Positions 1 to 6,397 of a stretch of 8,962 nt of DNA are shown here, one piece after another. The number at the start of each line of letters is the position of its first letter. The stretch's first letter is position 1. The DNA is from Desulfovibrio sp. (lineage in GTDB: Bacteria; Desulfobacterota; Desulfovibrionia; Desulfovibrionales; Desulfovibrionaceae). The notes beneath the pieces are model-generated. The model was not told where the DNA came from, made no database searches, and saw only the letters and a list, made by a program, of their open reading frames with translations. Position numbers and translations under genes: made by a program. The stretch spans positions 1-8,962 of the forward strand of contig JAISXC010000060.1 of the NCBI GenBank assembly GCA_031270875.1, read 5' to 3'.

Positions 1-986
1 TCGTCGGCTCCCGCCATCCCAATCCTCTTAAAATTTATGATATGGCCGGCAATGCCAAAGAACTCGTGCAGTCTTCCTTCCACTTCAGCATCCCGGACAT
101 GAGTGGCGGCAAAACCGTCGCTCCCCGCCCCCACGGTTCGGCCGGAGGGCTTGTCGCAAAGGGCGGCAGCTTCCGAAGCACTGAGGAAGACATTCTTCCC
201 GGAAAGCGGGAAGAAGTGGCCCTGTTCAATGAAGGCGGGCCTGTAGCGGCGCGTGATCTGGGCTTCCGCCCGGCGCTTGGCGGCATCAATACCCCCGCAT
301 CCGCCGGGCGCATGGAAAAATTGCGCTCGGCGGAACTTTCGCTGAAGGAGCAACGCGACCCCGCCGCGCGGGATAACACCCGAACGCCGGCTCCGGAGGA
401 CGGCATCGTAAAAATCAATCCGTCAGGGGAACTCGCGGCGGAACTGGACAAAATCATCCAGGCGACCTCCTCCCCGGTGGTTAAAGGCAACCTTGAGCAG
501 TACCGGCGAATGGTCGCGGACTACGAAAGCGCCGCGGAGCGCCGTGAGGACGCGGAAATTCTCAGCGGGCTGCGTTCTCTGCTGTATCATATTGAGGGAC
601 AGCGCAATGCGGGAGCGCGCTTCAGCTATCTCAACCTGATCATGCAGCAGCCGGGCGCGGACAATCCCGCGGTGATGAAACGCAACCGGCAGTCCATGCG
701 GGACTGGAAAATTGTCCTGAACAACATGACCAACAACTACAAGGAAGGGCTTTCGAACATTCTGAAAAAAGCGCACGGAGGAAATTTCGCTCCCTATTTT
801 GCGCAACTTCTCAAGGAATATAACTCTGATGACCTGTACAGCAGGCACATGCGCGAAAATCTGGCCGCACTGGAGAAACACCTTCAGCAAATCCGGCTTC
901 AAGGTCTGGACAATCTTTCCAAAGAAGCCATATGGAGAGATGTCATTCAGGAAAAAACTTTTAAAGCCGTCATGGAAATCAGGTAA
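1..986 (+). CDS. FGE-sulfatase (SUMF1)-fold domain protein with helical C-terminal region, 5' truncated
   Basis: The frame is open to the left edge, so the ATG at 42 is internal and the start lies outside the window; about 327 residues are visible. The first 90 or so match the C-terminal end of a formylglycine-generating-enzyme/SUMF1 (C-type-lectin-like) domain: NP-x-x-IYDMAGN (family pattern YDMAGNVWEW) at 21-53, KGGSF at 159-173 and DLGFRP at 255-272. Active FGE enzymes carry two catalytic cysteines just after the GGS motif. Here that stretch is GGSFRSTEE and the visible protein has no cysteine at all, so formylglycine formation is unlikely; a binding or structural role is inferred. From about base 400 to the end the sequence is charged and looks alpha-helical, with no family I recognise. 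The stop at 984 is 34 bases before gmhB. Any signal peptide or other N-terminal domain is off-window. The fold call is fairly sure; the function is unknown. Confidence 0.7.
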   Translation, partial: VGSRHPNPLKIYDMAGNAKELVQSSFHFSIPDMSGGKTVAPRPHGSAGGLVAKGGSFRSTEEDILPGKREEVALFNEGGPVAARDLGFRPALGGINTPASAGRMEKLRSAELSLKEQRDPAARDNTRTPAPEDGIVKINPSGELAAELDKIIQATSSPVVKGNLEQYRRMVADYESAAERREDAEILSGLRSLLYHIEGQRNAGARFSYLNLIMQQPGADNPAVMKRNRQSMRDWKIVLNNMTNNYKEGLSNILKKAHGGNFAPYFAQLLKEYNSDDLYSRHMRENLAALEKHLQQIRLQGLDNLSKEAIWRDVIQEKTFKAVMEIR

Positions 987-1020
987 CAACGGCGTGCTCT
1001 GCGTTTTTATGGGAATATAA

Positions 1021-1587
1021 ATGTCAAGGGCCATTTTTCTGGATCGTGACGGGACATTGAACAGGGAAACCGGTTATCTCCATGACTGGTCCGACTGGCA
1101 ATGGCTGCCCGGTGTGCCGGAAACCCTGGCGCTTTTAGGCCATCACAGCTACAAACTTGTTGTGGTGACCAATCAGTCCGGTCTGGCGCGCGGACTCTAC
1201 GGCGCGGAAGCCGTATCGCGCCTGCACGAACACATGAACCGGGATCTTGCCGCGCGCAACGGCATCATAAATGCTTTTTATCATTGTCCCCATCATCCGG
1301 ACTTCACCGGCCCATGCGCCTGCCGAAAACCCCAACCGGGCATGCTGCTGCGGGCAGCTGCGGAAATGAGCCTCAACCTCGCGCAATCCTGGATGATAGG
1401 CGACAAGGCGCTGGATGTCGAAGCCGGGCTTGCCGCCGGCTGCCGGTCTGTTCTGGTGCGTACGGGGTACGGCCGCCGAGAGGAAGGAAACGTGCCCGCC
1501 TTTATCCATGTGGCGGATGATCTGGCCGCGGCGGCAGCGCACATTTTACGCGATGACGCCGGAACAATGCGGATATCCTCACGTTGA
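1021..1587 (+). CDS. gmhB: D-glycero-beta-D-manno-heptose 1,7-bisphosphate 7-phosphatase
   Basis: Cytoplasmic HAD-superfamily phosphatase that removes the C7 phosphate from heptose bisphosphate on the way to ADP-heptose, the precursor of the LPS inner core. HAD motif I is FLDRDGT (residues 6-12, nucleophile D8 and acid/base D10), motif II is VVTNQSG (48-54) and motif III/IV is GDKALD (127-132). The GmhB-type zinc loop is present as CPHH...CACRKP, with C89, H91, C99 and C101 as likely ligands. The 188-residue length fits the family (about 180-190). The related HisB N-terminal phosphatase is the main alternative, but there is no dehydratase domain and no his gene nearby. The start ATG follows a modest GGGA (1011-1014) at 6 bases. 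Neighbouring envelope genes suit an LPS role. The exact anomer specificity cannot be read from the sequence. Confidence 0.9.
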   Translation: MSRAIFLDRDGTLNRETGYLHDWSDWQWLPGVPETLALLGHHSYKLVVVTNQSGLARGLYGAEAVSRLHEHMNRDLAARNGIINAFYHCPHHPDFTGPCACRKPQPGMLLRAAAEMSLNLAQSWMIGDKALDVEAGLAAGCRSVLVRTGYGRREEGNVPAFIHVADDLAAAAAHILRDDAGTMRISSR

Positions 1588-1611
1588 TCCGCTGCGCCAA
1601 GCTGCCTTTGT

Positions 1612-1635
1612 TGCAAAATGCGTCATATTTTTGCA
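1612..1635. repeat. 7-bp inverted repeat in the gmhB-lipoprotein gap
   Basis: TGCAAAA (1612-1618) and TTTTGCA (1629-1635) are perfect inverted arms around a 10-base AT-rich centre. They lie in the 70-base gap between gmhB and the lipoprotein gene, 22 bases before the chosen start. The stem is AT-rich and weak as a terminator, so an operator-like site or chance are the alternatives. No clear promoter boxes accompany it. Confidence 0.35.
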
Positions 1636-1657
1636 CAGTGAAGCTGGTGGGAGTATG

Positions 1658-2650
1658 ATGTTCTTCATGCGCGTCTTTGCCTGGCTTGTCTGCCTGCTTT
1701 CCGCAGGTTGCCTCCAGGCGCGTCTGCCCGAAGGCGTTGTGGCCACTGTCAATGGCGAACCCATCTATCTGCGCACCATGCAGGCGTTGCTGGACGGACG
1801 CACTTCCGTCAGCGGCGCGTGGGAAACGCACTCGCTGAAAATAATGAAAAGCCGCTACGGAGACGCGCTGGGGACGCTGATCGTCAATGCCCTTGTCCGA
1901 CAGGATCTCGTCCGCCACAAACTGGCCGTCAATGATGAGGATATGGAAAAAATTCTGACAGAGGTGCGCGCCGACTACGGTCAGGAAGATTTCTCGCGCC
2001 TTCTTGCGGACAGATCCCTCAACGAAACAGAATGGCAGAACCTGCTGCGTGACCACCTGTCCGTGCAGCGATTTGAAAAAAACATTCTTCTGCCTGGCAT
2101 CAAAATAGGGTTGCCCGCTGTGCGCGCCTATTACCAGGAACACGCGGCTGATTTCCGCCTGCCGGGAACGCTTAATGTCTGTTTCGTCGCGGCGGAACGA
2201 AAGGAAGATCTGGAAGCCTACCGCAATGTCTTTTCCAAAGCCGTCACGATGCCGCCGCACGCGGTGGCGGAGCAATGTCAGAATATTCTGCCGCAGGATA
2301 TTCCTCCCGAATGGCAAAAACCTTTGGACAATCTTGCCGAGCTAACCTGTGCTGTCCCCGTGGCACGCGGGCCGATATGGGAAACCCTCTGCCTCAGACA
2401 ACGCCTTGCGGCCGGCACAGTGGACGTGGCAGGCGCCTATGCGCTGATAGAACGGCAATTGCTCGAAAAGGAAAAACTGACCGCTTTCCGGCGCTGGCTT
2501 GAGGCGAGTCTCGCGCTTGCCGACATCCGGGTATCGCCCCATATAAAAGAGGATCTGCTCTCACCGCAGCGCACGGACGTGATACCTGTGGCCCCGCTGC
2601 AGCCGGAGGATGAGGACGAACGCCCTGAGGCGGATCCCGTTGCAAATTAG
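1658..2650 (+). CDS. SurA N-terminal-domain-like predicted lipoprotein
   Basis: 330 residues from the ATG at 1658. The frame is open far upstream into gmhB, but the GGGAG at 1649-1653 and the signal peptide place the start here; it lies 1 base from an adjacent ATG at 1655 and 4 bases from 1658. The N-terminus is a short hydrophobic segment ending in a lipobox (LLSAGC, C18), predicting lipidation and membrane anchoring. Residues 26-38 (GVVATVNGEPIYL) parallel the downstream SurA (KVAAVVNGQVITM), and the following 120 residues are helical like the SurA chaperone core. The region where a parvulin domain would sit (about 165-250) lacks the F-x-x-x-A-x-x-x-S and GG-x-MG signatures, so isomerase activity is doubtful. 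The tail (310-330) is proline-rich and acidic. It probably assists outer-membrane protein folding or secretion together with the next gene; that role is inferred from similarity and position. Confidence 0.72.
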   Translation: MFFMRVFAWLVCLLSAGCLQARLPEGVVATVNGEPIYLRTMQALLDGRTSVSGAWETHSLKIMKSRYGDALGTLIVNALVRQDLVRHKLAVNDEDMEKILTEVRADYGQEDFSRLLADRSLNETEWQNLLRDHLSVQRFEKNILLPGIKIGLPAVRAYYQEHAADFRLPGTLNVCFVAAERKEDLEAYRNVFSKAVTMPPHAVAEQCQNILPQDIPPEWQKPLDNLAELTCAVPVARGPIWETLCLRQRLAAGTVDVAGAYALIERQLLEKEKLTAFRRWLEASLALADIRVSPHIKEDLLSPQRTDVIPVAPLQPEDEDERPEADPVAN

Positions 2651-2702
2651 GTCCGCTTGAGCTAGTAGATATGATTGCCCCGCGTGCGACACCGGGAATG
2701 TG

Positions 2703-2708
2703 AAGGAG
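2703..2708 (+). promoter_or_regulatory. Shine-Dalgarno that sets the surA start at GTG 2717
   Basis: AAGGAG lies 8 bases before GTG 2717. A TTG further upstream in the same frame (2675) has no such site and would put 14 charged residues in front of an otherwise textbook signal peptide, so GTG 2717 is preferred. Confidence 0.8.
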
Positions 2709-2716
2709 ATAGATTC

Positions 2717-3664
2717 GTGAAAAAAATTTTTCTGCTGTTGCCCGCAGCACTGCTGTGCATCGCCTTTTCCGCGCATGCCGCGCAGTTGAACAAGGTGGCG
2801 GCTGTGGTCAATGGCCAGGTCATCACCATGGTGGATCTGCAAAAAGCCGCCTTGCCCGAACTGGCGCGCGCGCGGATCAACCCCGAAAATCCGTCGCAAG
2901 CCGTAGAGGCAAAAAACATTCTGGGCAAAGTGCTGGACATGATGATCATGGACATTCTTCTCGGCCAGGAGGCCAAACGCCTTAAAGTTCATATTTCCGC
3001 CAGCGAGGTGGACAACGAACTCGCCAGGATAATGCAGACCCGCAGGCTTACCAAAGAGCAGTTTGAAGCCCAGCTCGCCGAACAAAAAATTCCACTTACG
3101 GAACTTCGCAAAAATATGGAAAAAACCCTGTTGCGGCAAAAGATTATGGGAATGGCCGTCGGGCGCAGGGTCGTCGTCCGGCCTGAGGAAATCAAAGCCT
3201 ATTACGACAGCCACAAGGACAGCCTGTACGATCGCCAAGGGCTGCAATGGGGTTTTCTTGTGTATCATCCTCAGACGGACGGAAAAACCCTCGCGGCCAA
3301 GGTGAAAAACGGCTCATTGTCTTTTGAGGAGGCCGCGCGCAAATACTCCATTGCCCCCAACAAGGACAAAGGAGGGAATATGGGACCGGTGCCGTGGGGA
3401 AATTTGAACCCGGAGCTGGAAACGCATCTTGCCGCCCTCAAGCCGGGGAAAGTATCTGATGTTTTTGACATAAAAAACAACGGAATGACTTTCAAGACAC
3501 AAGTGCGCCTGTTCAGGCCCGGAGGAGGAGCGGAAAAAATCCTCACGCTGGAAGAAGCCACTCCCCGGATTGACGCCATTCTGCGCGAACCCAAAGCGAC
3601 GGAGCGTTTTGAGGAATACACGTCCAGCCTTAAAAACAAAGCGATTATTGACATACGTCTATAA
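2717..3664 (+). CDS. surA: SurA-type periplasmic chaperone / peptidyl-prolyl isomerase, one parvulin domain
   Basis: 315 residues from a GTG start. Residues 1-21 form a Sec signal peptide: KK, a hydrophobic core (IFLLLPAALLCIAF), then SAHA with likely cleavage before AQ. Residues 24-160 are the SurA N-terminal chaperone region, starting with LNKVAAVVNGQVITMVD. A single parvulin (rotamase) domain covers about 175-267, with FEEAARKYS (203-211), KGGNMG (218-223) and LKPGKVSDVF (241-250). The usual first strand with its conserved histidine (SHIL type) reads LQWGFLVY here, so catalysis may be reduced. The C-terminal 45 residues return to the helical part of the chaperone core. E. coli SurA has two parvulin domains and 428 residues; this shorter layout occurs in other bacteria. 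The expected role is chaperoning unfolded outer-membrane proteins in the periplasm. It follows the SurA-like lipoprotein by 66 bases. Confidence 0.85.
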   Translation: MKKIFLLLPAALLCIAFSAHAAQLNKVAAVVNGQVITMVDLQKAALPELARARINPENPSQAVEAKNILGKVLDMMIMDILLGQEAKRLKVHISASEVDNELARIMQTRRLTKEQFEAQLAEQKIPLTELRKNMEKTLLRQKIMGMAVGRRVVVRPEEIKAYYDSHKDSLYDRQGLQWGFLVYHPQTDGKTLAAKVKNGSLSFEEAARKYSIAPNKDKGGNMGPVPWGNLNPELETHLAALKPGKVSDVFDIKNNGMTFKTQVRLFRPGGGAEKILTLEEATPRIDAILREPKATERFEEYTSSLKNKAIIDIRL

Positions 3665-3702
3665 CACGACGGGATAAAAAGCAGAAAACACAGAGGCCAT
3701 GC

Positions 3703-4590
3703 ATGACACTGGAGGAACTGGGCGCGGCCCTGCGCAACGAGCGTGAAAAGCGGGCTTTGAGCATTGACGATGTCAGCGAAATCCTGAAAATCGGCGCACG
3801 CCTTTTGCGCGCTCTGGAAGAAGGAGACACAGCCTCCTTGCCGCATCCGACATATATAAGGGGCTTTATCCGCTCCTACGCATCCTTTCTTGGCCTTGCC
3901 GCCGAGGAAGTAAACTCCGCCGTCATCCCTCCCCCGCCCGACGGCGTAGTCACGGCCCAGTTAAACATCTATCTGCCCGAAGCGTCAAGAAAAGCACCCA
4001 AAAGAAACCGCACGCTCGCAATGTCACTGTTGATTGTCGTTGCCGGCATCCTTGCCCTTGCCTGGCCTCTATACACAACGCTGAATACAACGCCGCAGCG
4101 GCTCGCGCAGCCATCCCCGCCCGCCGCTCCAAGGCAGAGCCAGCCGCAACCGCCCCAGACAGCAGACAACGCACAAAAGGCATCGCGCACAACAATACAC
4201 GAAAACAGTCCTGCGCCGCCGGAGCCGCAATTGAAACCGCAAACCGCAGAAACACCTGTTGCCGCATCCACACCGCCGCCTTCAAGCCCTGTCACGCAAA
4301 TCCAGCCGGCCGCCCCGGAAGCGGCGCAAACAAAGCCCCTCACCCACAACGTCATTGTCACGGCTGTGGAGGAATGCTGGATATACTCCCGCGCGGACGG
4401 CACGGACACACGCCAGTTTTCCCTTCAGAAGGGAGACACCTTCGCTCTGACCTTCCAGGAAAAACTGGATATGAAACTGGGCAACGCGGGTGGAGTGCGC
4501 ATACGCTATAACGGCCGGGATATGCCTGTTCCCGGGCAGTCCGGCCAGGTGCGCACCCTGCGGTTTCCCCCGCAGACTCAACAGGAATAG
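3703..4590 (+). CDS. rodZ: RodZ-like HTH and DUF4115 membrane protein
   Basis: 295 residues. Residues 2-70 form a cytoplasmic RodZ/HTH_25-type helix-turn-helix (LGAALRNEREKRALSIDDVS, then LKIGARLLRALEEGD and PTYIRGFIRSYASFLGL). A basic stretch (96-103) precedes one transmembrane helix (about 105-125, TLAMSLLIVVAGILALAWPL). A proline/glutamine/alanine-rich, low-complexity periplasmic linker follows (about 130-212), then a beta-rich DUF4115-like domain (215-290) with the family's EECWIYSRADG and G-x-x-F-A-L-T-F patterns. RodZ links MreB to the cell-wall elongation machinery in rod-shaped bacteria. That function is inferred here because no mreB is in view. The start ATG has AGAGG at 3692-3696, 6 bases upstream; a nearby ATG at 3699 is in another frame. 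Gaps of 38 bases before and 23 bases after suggest co-transcription. Confidence 0.82.
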   Translation: MTLEELGAALRNEREKRALSIDDVSEILKIGARLLRALEEGDTASLPHPTYIRGFIRSYASFLGLAAEEVNSAVIPPPPDGVVTAQLNIYLPEASRKAPKRNRTLAMSLLIVVAGILALAWPLYTTLNTTPQRLAQPSPPAAPRQSQPQPPQTADNAQKASRTTIHENSPAPPEPQLKPQTAETPVAASTPPPSSPVTQIQPAAPEAAQTKPLTHNVIVTAVEECWIYSRADGTDTRQFSLQKGDTFALTFQEKLDMKLGNAGGVRIRYNGRDMPVPGQSGQVRTLRFPPQTQQE

Positions 4591-4613
4591 CTCCGCTCTC
4601 CGAGAGAACATGG

Positions 4614-5363
4614 ATGACAAAAGAATGGGCTGACCACGGATTTGTGCTCCGCATCGGGCGTTTCCGGGAAACGGACATTTGGCTGAAAACGCTCTGCAGG
4701 ACCCGCGGAATCGCCACCCTTTTCGCCTTCGGCGCAAGCCGCAGTCGGAGACGTTTCTGCGGTTGCCTGGATGTGCTCAATACTCTGCACTGCCACATAC
4801 GGACAGCGGGAAATGGTCATTTTTTCAATCTGCAGGAAGCCGTTCTGCTAGCGGGACCCCAGCGCCTGCGTCGCAACTGGCAGCGCATGGGCCTGGCCGC
4901 TAACTGCCTGCGTTTTGTGGAAACTTTGGGCGTGCCGCCGGAAAACGCGACGGAAGCCTTTGAGCTTGTGGAAGACTTGCGTTATACTATGGAAAATGCG
5001 CCGTATTTGCCCCCCCTGCTCCCCCTCTTTTTTCGTTTGCGCATGGCCGGGGCTTCCGGCCTTGCGCCCGGACTTCAGCGCTGCGGCCGTTGCGGCGCAT
5101 CGCTTGACGGAGAAGTTCTCTTCCTGGCGGATGAAGGGCAGGCGCGCTGTCCACGCTGCCGCCCAGCATATGCCGCTTACGCAACGGAGCTTTCCAACGC
5201 GGGGCTTTCCCTTTTGCGGCATGTTCTGCACACGGCGCCCTCCGCCTGGCCCTGCGATGATATGCCGCTGCCGGAGCGCAGGGCCTGCGCAAAAGCCATC
5301 GACGGCTTTGTGCAGTATCATCTGGGCATCGCCTTTGAGGAAGGGAGATTCCGGCGGATATGA
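4614..5363 (+). CDS. recO: DNA repair protein RecO
   Basis: 249 residues, typical of RecO. The N-terminal OB-fold begins with the family-style opening (WADHGFVLRIGRFRETDIWLKTL; many RecO proteins start with x-x-x-A-(F/I)-V-L-x-x-x-x-x-x-E-x-D), then GIATLFAFGASRSRRRF at residues 32-48. The helical middle is followed by a CxxC...CxxC zinc site (C157, C160, C179, C182) in CGRCGA and RCPRC, as in zinc-containing RecO proteins. RecO binds single-stranded-DNA-binding protein and RecR and loads RecA on gaps in the RecF pathway. The ATG has GAGAG at 4602-4606, 7 bases upstream; another ATG at 4610 is out of frame. It sits 23 bases after rodZ and 51 before glyQ, and shows no truncation. Confidence 0.9.
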   Translation: MTKEWADHGFVLRIGRFRETDIWLKTLCRTRGIATLFAFGASRSRRRFCGCLDVLNTLHCHIRTAGNGHFFNLQEAVLLAGPQRLRRNWQRMGLAANCLRFVETLGVPPENATEAFELVEDLRYTMENAPYLPPLLPLFFRLRMAGASGLAPGLQRCGRCGASLDGEVLFLADEGQARCPRCRPAYAAYATELSNAGLSLLRHVLHTAPSAWPCDDMPLPERRACAKAIDGFVQYHLGIAFEEGRFRRI

Positions 5364-5414
5364 CTGGCCGGCTTTTCGGCTTTCACCGGTTCAGATGCGA
5401 CTTCAGGAGCATAT

Positions 5415-6287
5415 ATGTATTTTCAGGATGTCATTGCAGCGCTCCAGAACTACTGGAGCGGACGCGGCTGCGTGCTGGAGCAACCCTCCGGCGTGGAGTG
5501 CGGGGCCGGCACTTTCAACCCGAGCACCTTTTTGCGCGTCATCGGTCCGGAACCCTGGCTGGTGGCATATGTGGAGCCCTCCCGCCGCCCCACCGACGGC
5601 CGCTATGGAGAAAACCCCAACCGTCTGCAGCGGTATTTCCAGTTCCAGGTGGTGCTCAAACCCTCACCGGACGACGCGCAGGAACTCTACCTCCAAAGTC
5701 TGGAAGCGCTCGGCCTGAACCCGGCGCGGCACGACATACGTTTTGTGGAAGACGACTGGGAATCTCCCACTCTGGGGGCCTGGGGCCTTGGCTGGGAAGT
5801 CTGGCTTGACGGCATGGAAGTGAGCCAGTTCACATATTTTCAGCAGGTGGGTGGCCTTGATCTTTCTCCGGTCAGCGTGGAACTGACCTACGGGCTTGAA
5901 CGGCTTGCCATGTATCTGCAGGGGAAAGAGTCGGTCTATGCCTTGCGCTGGAACGCCAGAGTGACCTACGGCGATATCTATCACCAGAACGAAGTTGAAC
6001 AGTCCCGTTACAATTTTGAAGCCAGCGACCCCGATATGCTGCTGCGCCATTTCGCTGATTATGAAAACCAGTGCAAGTTCCTGCTCGCCAAAAACCTGCC
6101 TTGGCCGGCCTACGATTATTGCCTCAAATGTTCTCACGCCTTCAATCTGCTGGACGCGCGCGGCGCTGTTTCCATTACGGAGCGTACCGGCTTCATCGGC
6201 CGCGTGCGGGCGCTGGCTTCGGGCGTGGCGCGCCTGTACGCGACGCAACGGGAAGAAATGGGTTATCCCCTTCTGCGCCGGGAGTAA
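5415..6287 (+). CDS. glyQ: Glycyl-tRNA synthetase alpha subunit
   Basis: 290 residues, full length for the bacterial alpha subunit. It is the class II catalytic subunit that activates glycine with ATP and, in the alpha2-beta2 enzyme, charges tRNA-Gly. Strong family landmarks: [12 protein letters not shown] (3-14), [13 protein letters not shown] (29-41), [17 protein letters not shown] (54-70, the motif 2 region), [20 protein letters not shown] (110-129), FTYFQQVGG (139-147), [15 protein letters not shown] (156-170, motif 3 region) and FNLLDARGA (243-251). The ATG follows AGGAG (5405-5409) by 5 bases. The visible C-terminus ends soon after the conserved helix REEMGYPL. Its partner glyS is 110 bases downstream, the usual arrangement for the split enzyme. 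Confidence 0.97.
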   Translation: MYFQDVIAALQNYWSGRGCVLEQPSGVECGAGTFNPSTFLRVIGPEPWLVAYVEPSRRPTDGRYGENPNRLQRYFQFQVVLKPSPDDAQELYLQSLEALGLNPARHDIRFVEDDWESPTLGAWGLGWEVWLDGMEVSQFTYFQQVGGLDLSPVSVELTYGLERLAMYLQGKESVYALRWNARVTYGDIYHQNEVEQSRYNFEASDPDMLLRHFADYENQCKFLLAKNLPWPAYDYCLKCSHAFNLLDARGAVSITERTGFIGRVRALASGVARLYATQREEMGYPLLRRE

Positions 6288-6397
6288 AAAAGTGAATTTG
6301 TCATGTAACGGAGTTTCCCACGTTTTGACAGACACGGAGAGCGCACGCCGAAGACGGCATGGACTCCTCAAAACGCAAAAAAATCAGAGGTCCGGTA
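6288..6397 (+). promoter_or_regulatory. glyQ-glyS gap with inverted repeat and the glyS Shine-Dalgarno
   Basis: This is the longest gap in the gene block. It contains a perfect 8-bp inverted repeat, CGTTTTGA (6321-6328) and TCAAAACG (6368-6375), enclosing a small GCCG-AAGA-CGGC hairpin (6347-6358). The second arm ends 10 bases before AGAGGT (6386-6391), which lies 6 bases upstream of ATG 6398. The structure could affect glyS translation, but that is inference. A TTGACA at 6325-6330 lacks a matching -10 box. Confidence 0.4.

Noticed and set aside
1..986. Active formylglycine-generating sulfatase-maturing enzyme
   Set aside because: The catalytic cysteine positions after GGS are not cysteine, and no sulfatase gene is nearby.
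1415..1657. N-terminal extension of the lipoprotein frame into gmhB
   Set aside because: It would overlap about 170 bases of gmhB and bury a clear signal peptide and lipobox in the interior; the Shine-Dalgarno at 1649-1653 supports the start near 1658.
1502..2317. Minus-strand open frame of 271 codons across gmhB and the lipoprotein gene
   Set aside because: It is antisense to two recognised genes and spans the gap between them without any recognisable motif or ribosome binding site.
6325..6330. TTGACA promoter -35 box before glyS
   Set aside because: No TATAAT-like hexamer lies 16-18 bases downstream; the sequence there is GC-rich.
6359..6397. Longer GlyS start at ATG 6359
   Set aside because: It adds 13 basic residues not typical of GlyS and overlaps the hairpin region, while a good Shine-Dalgarno precedes ATG 6398.
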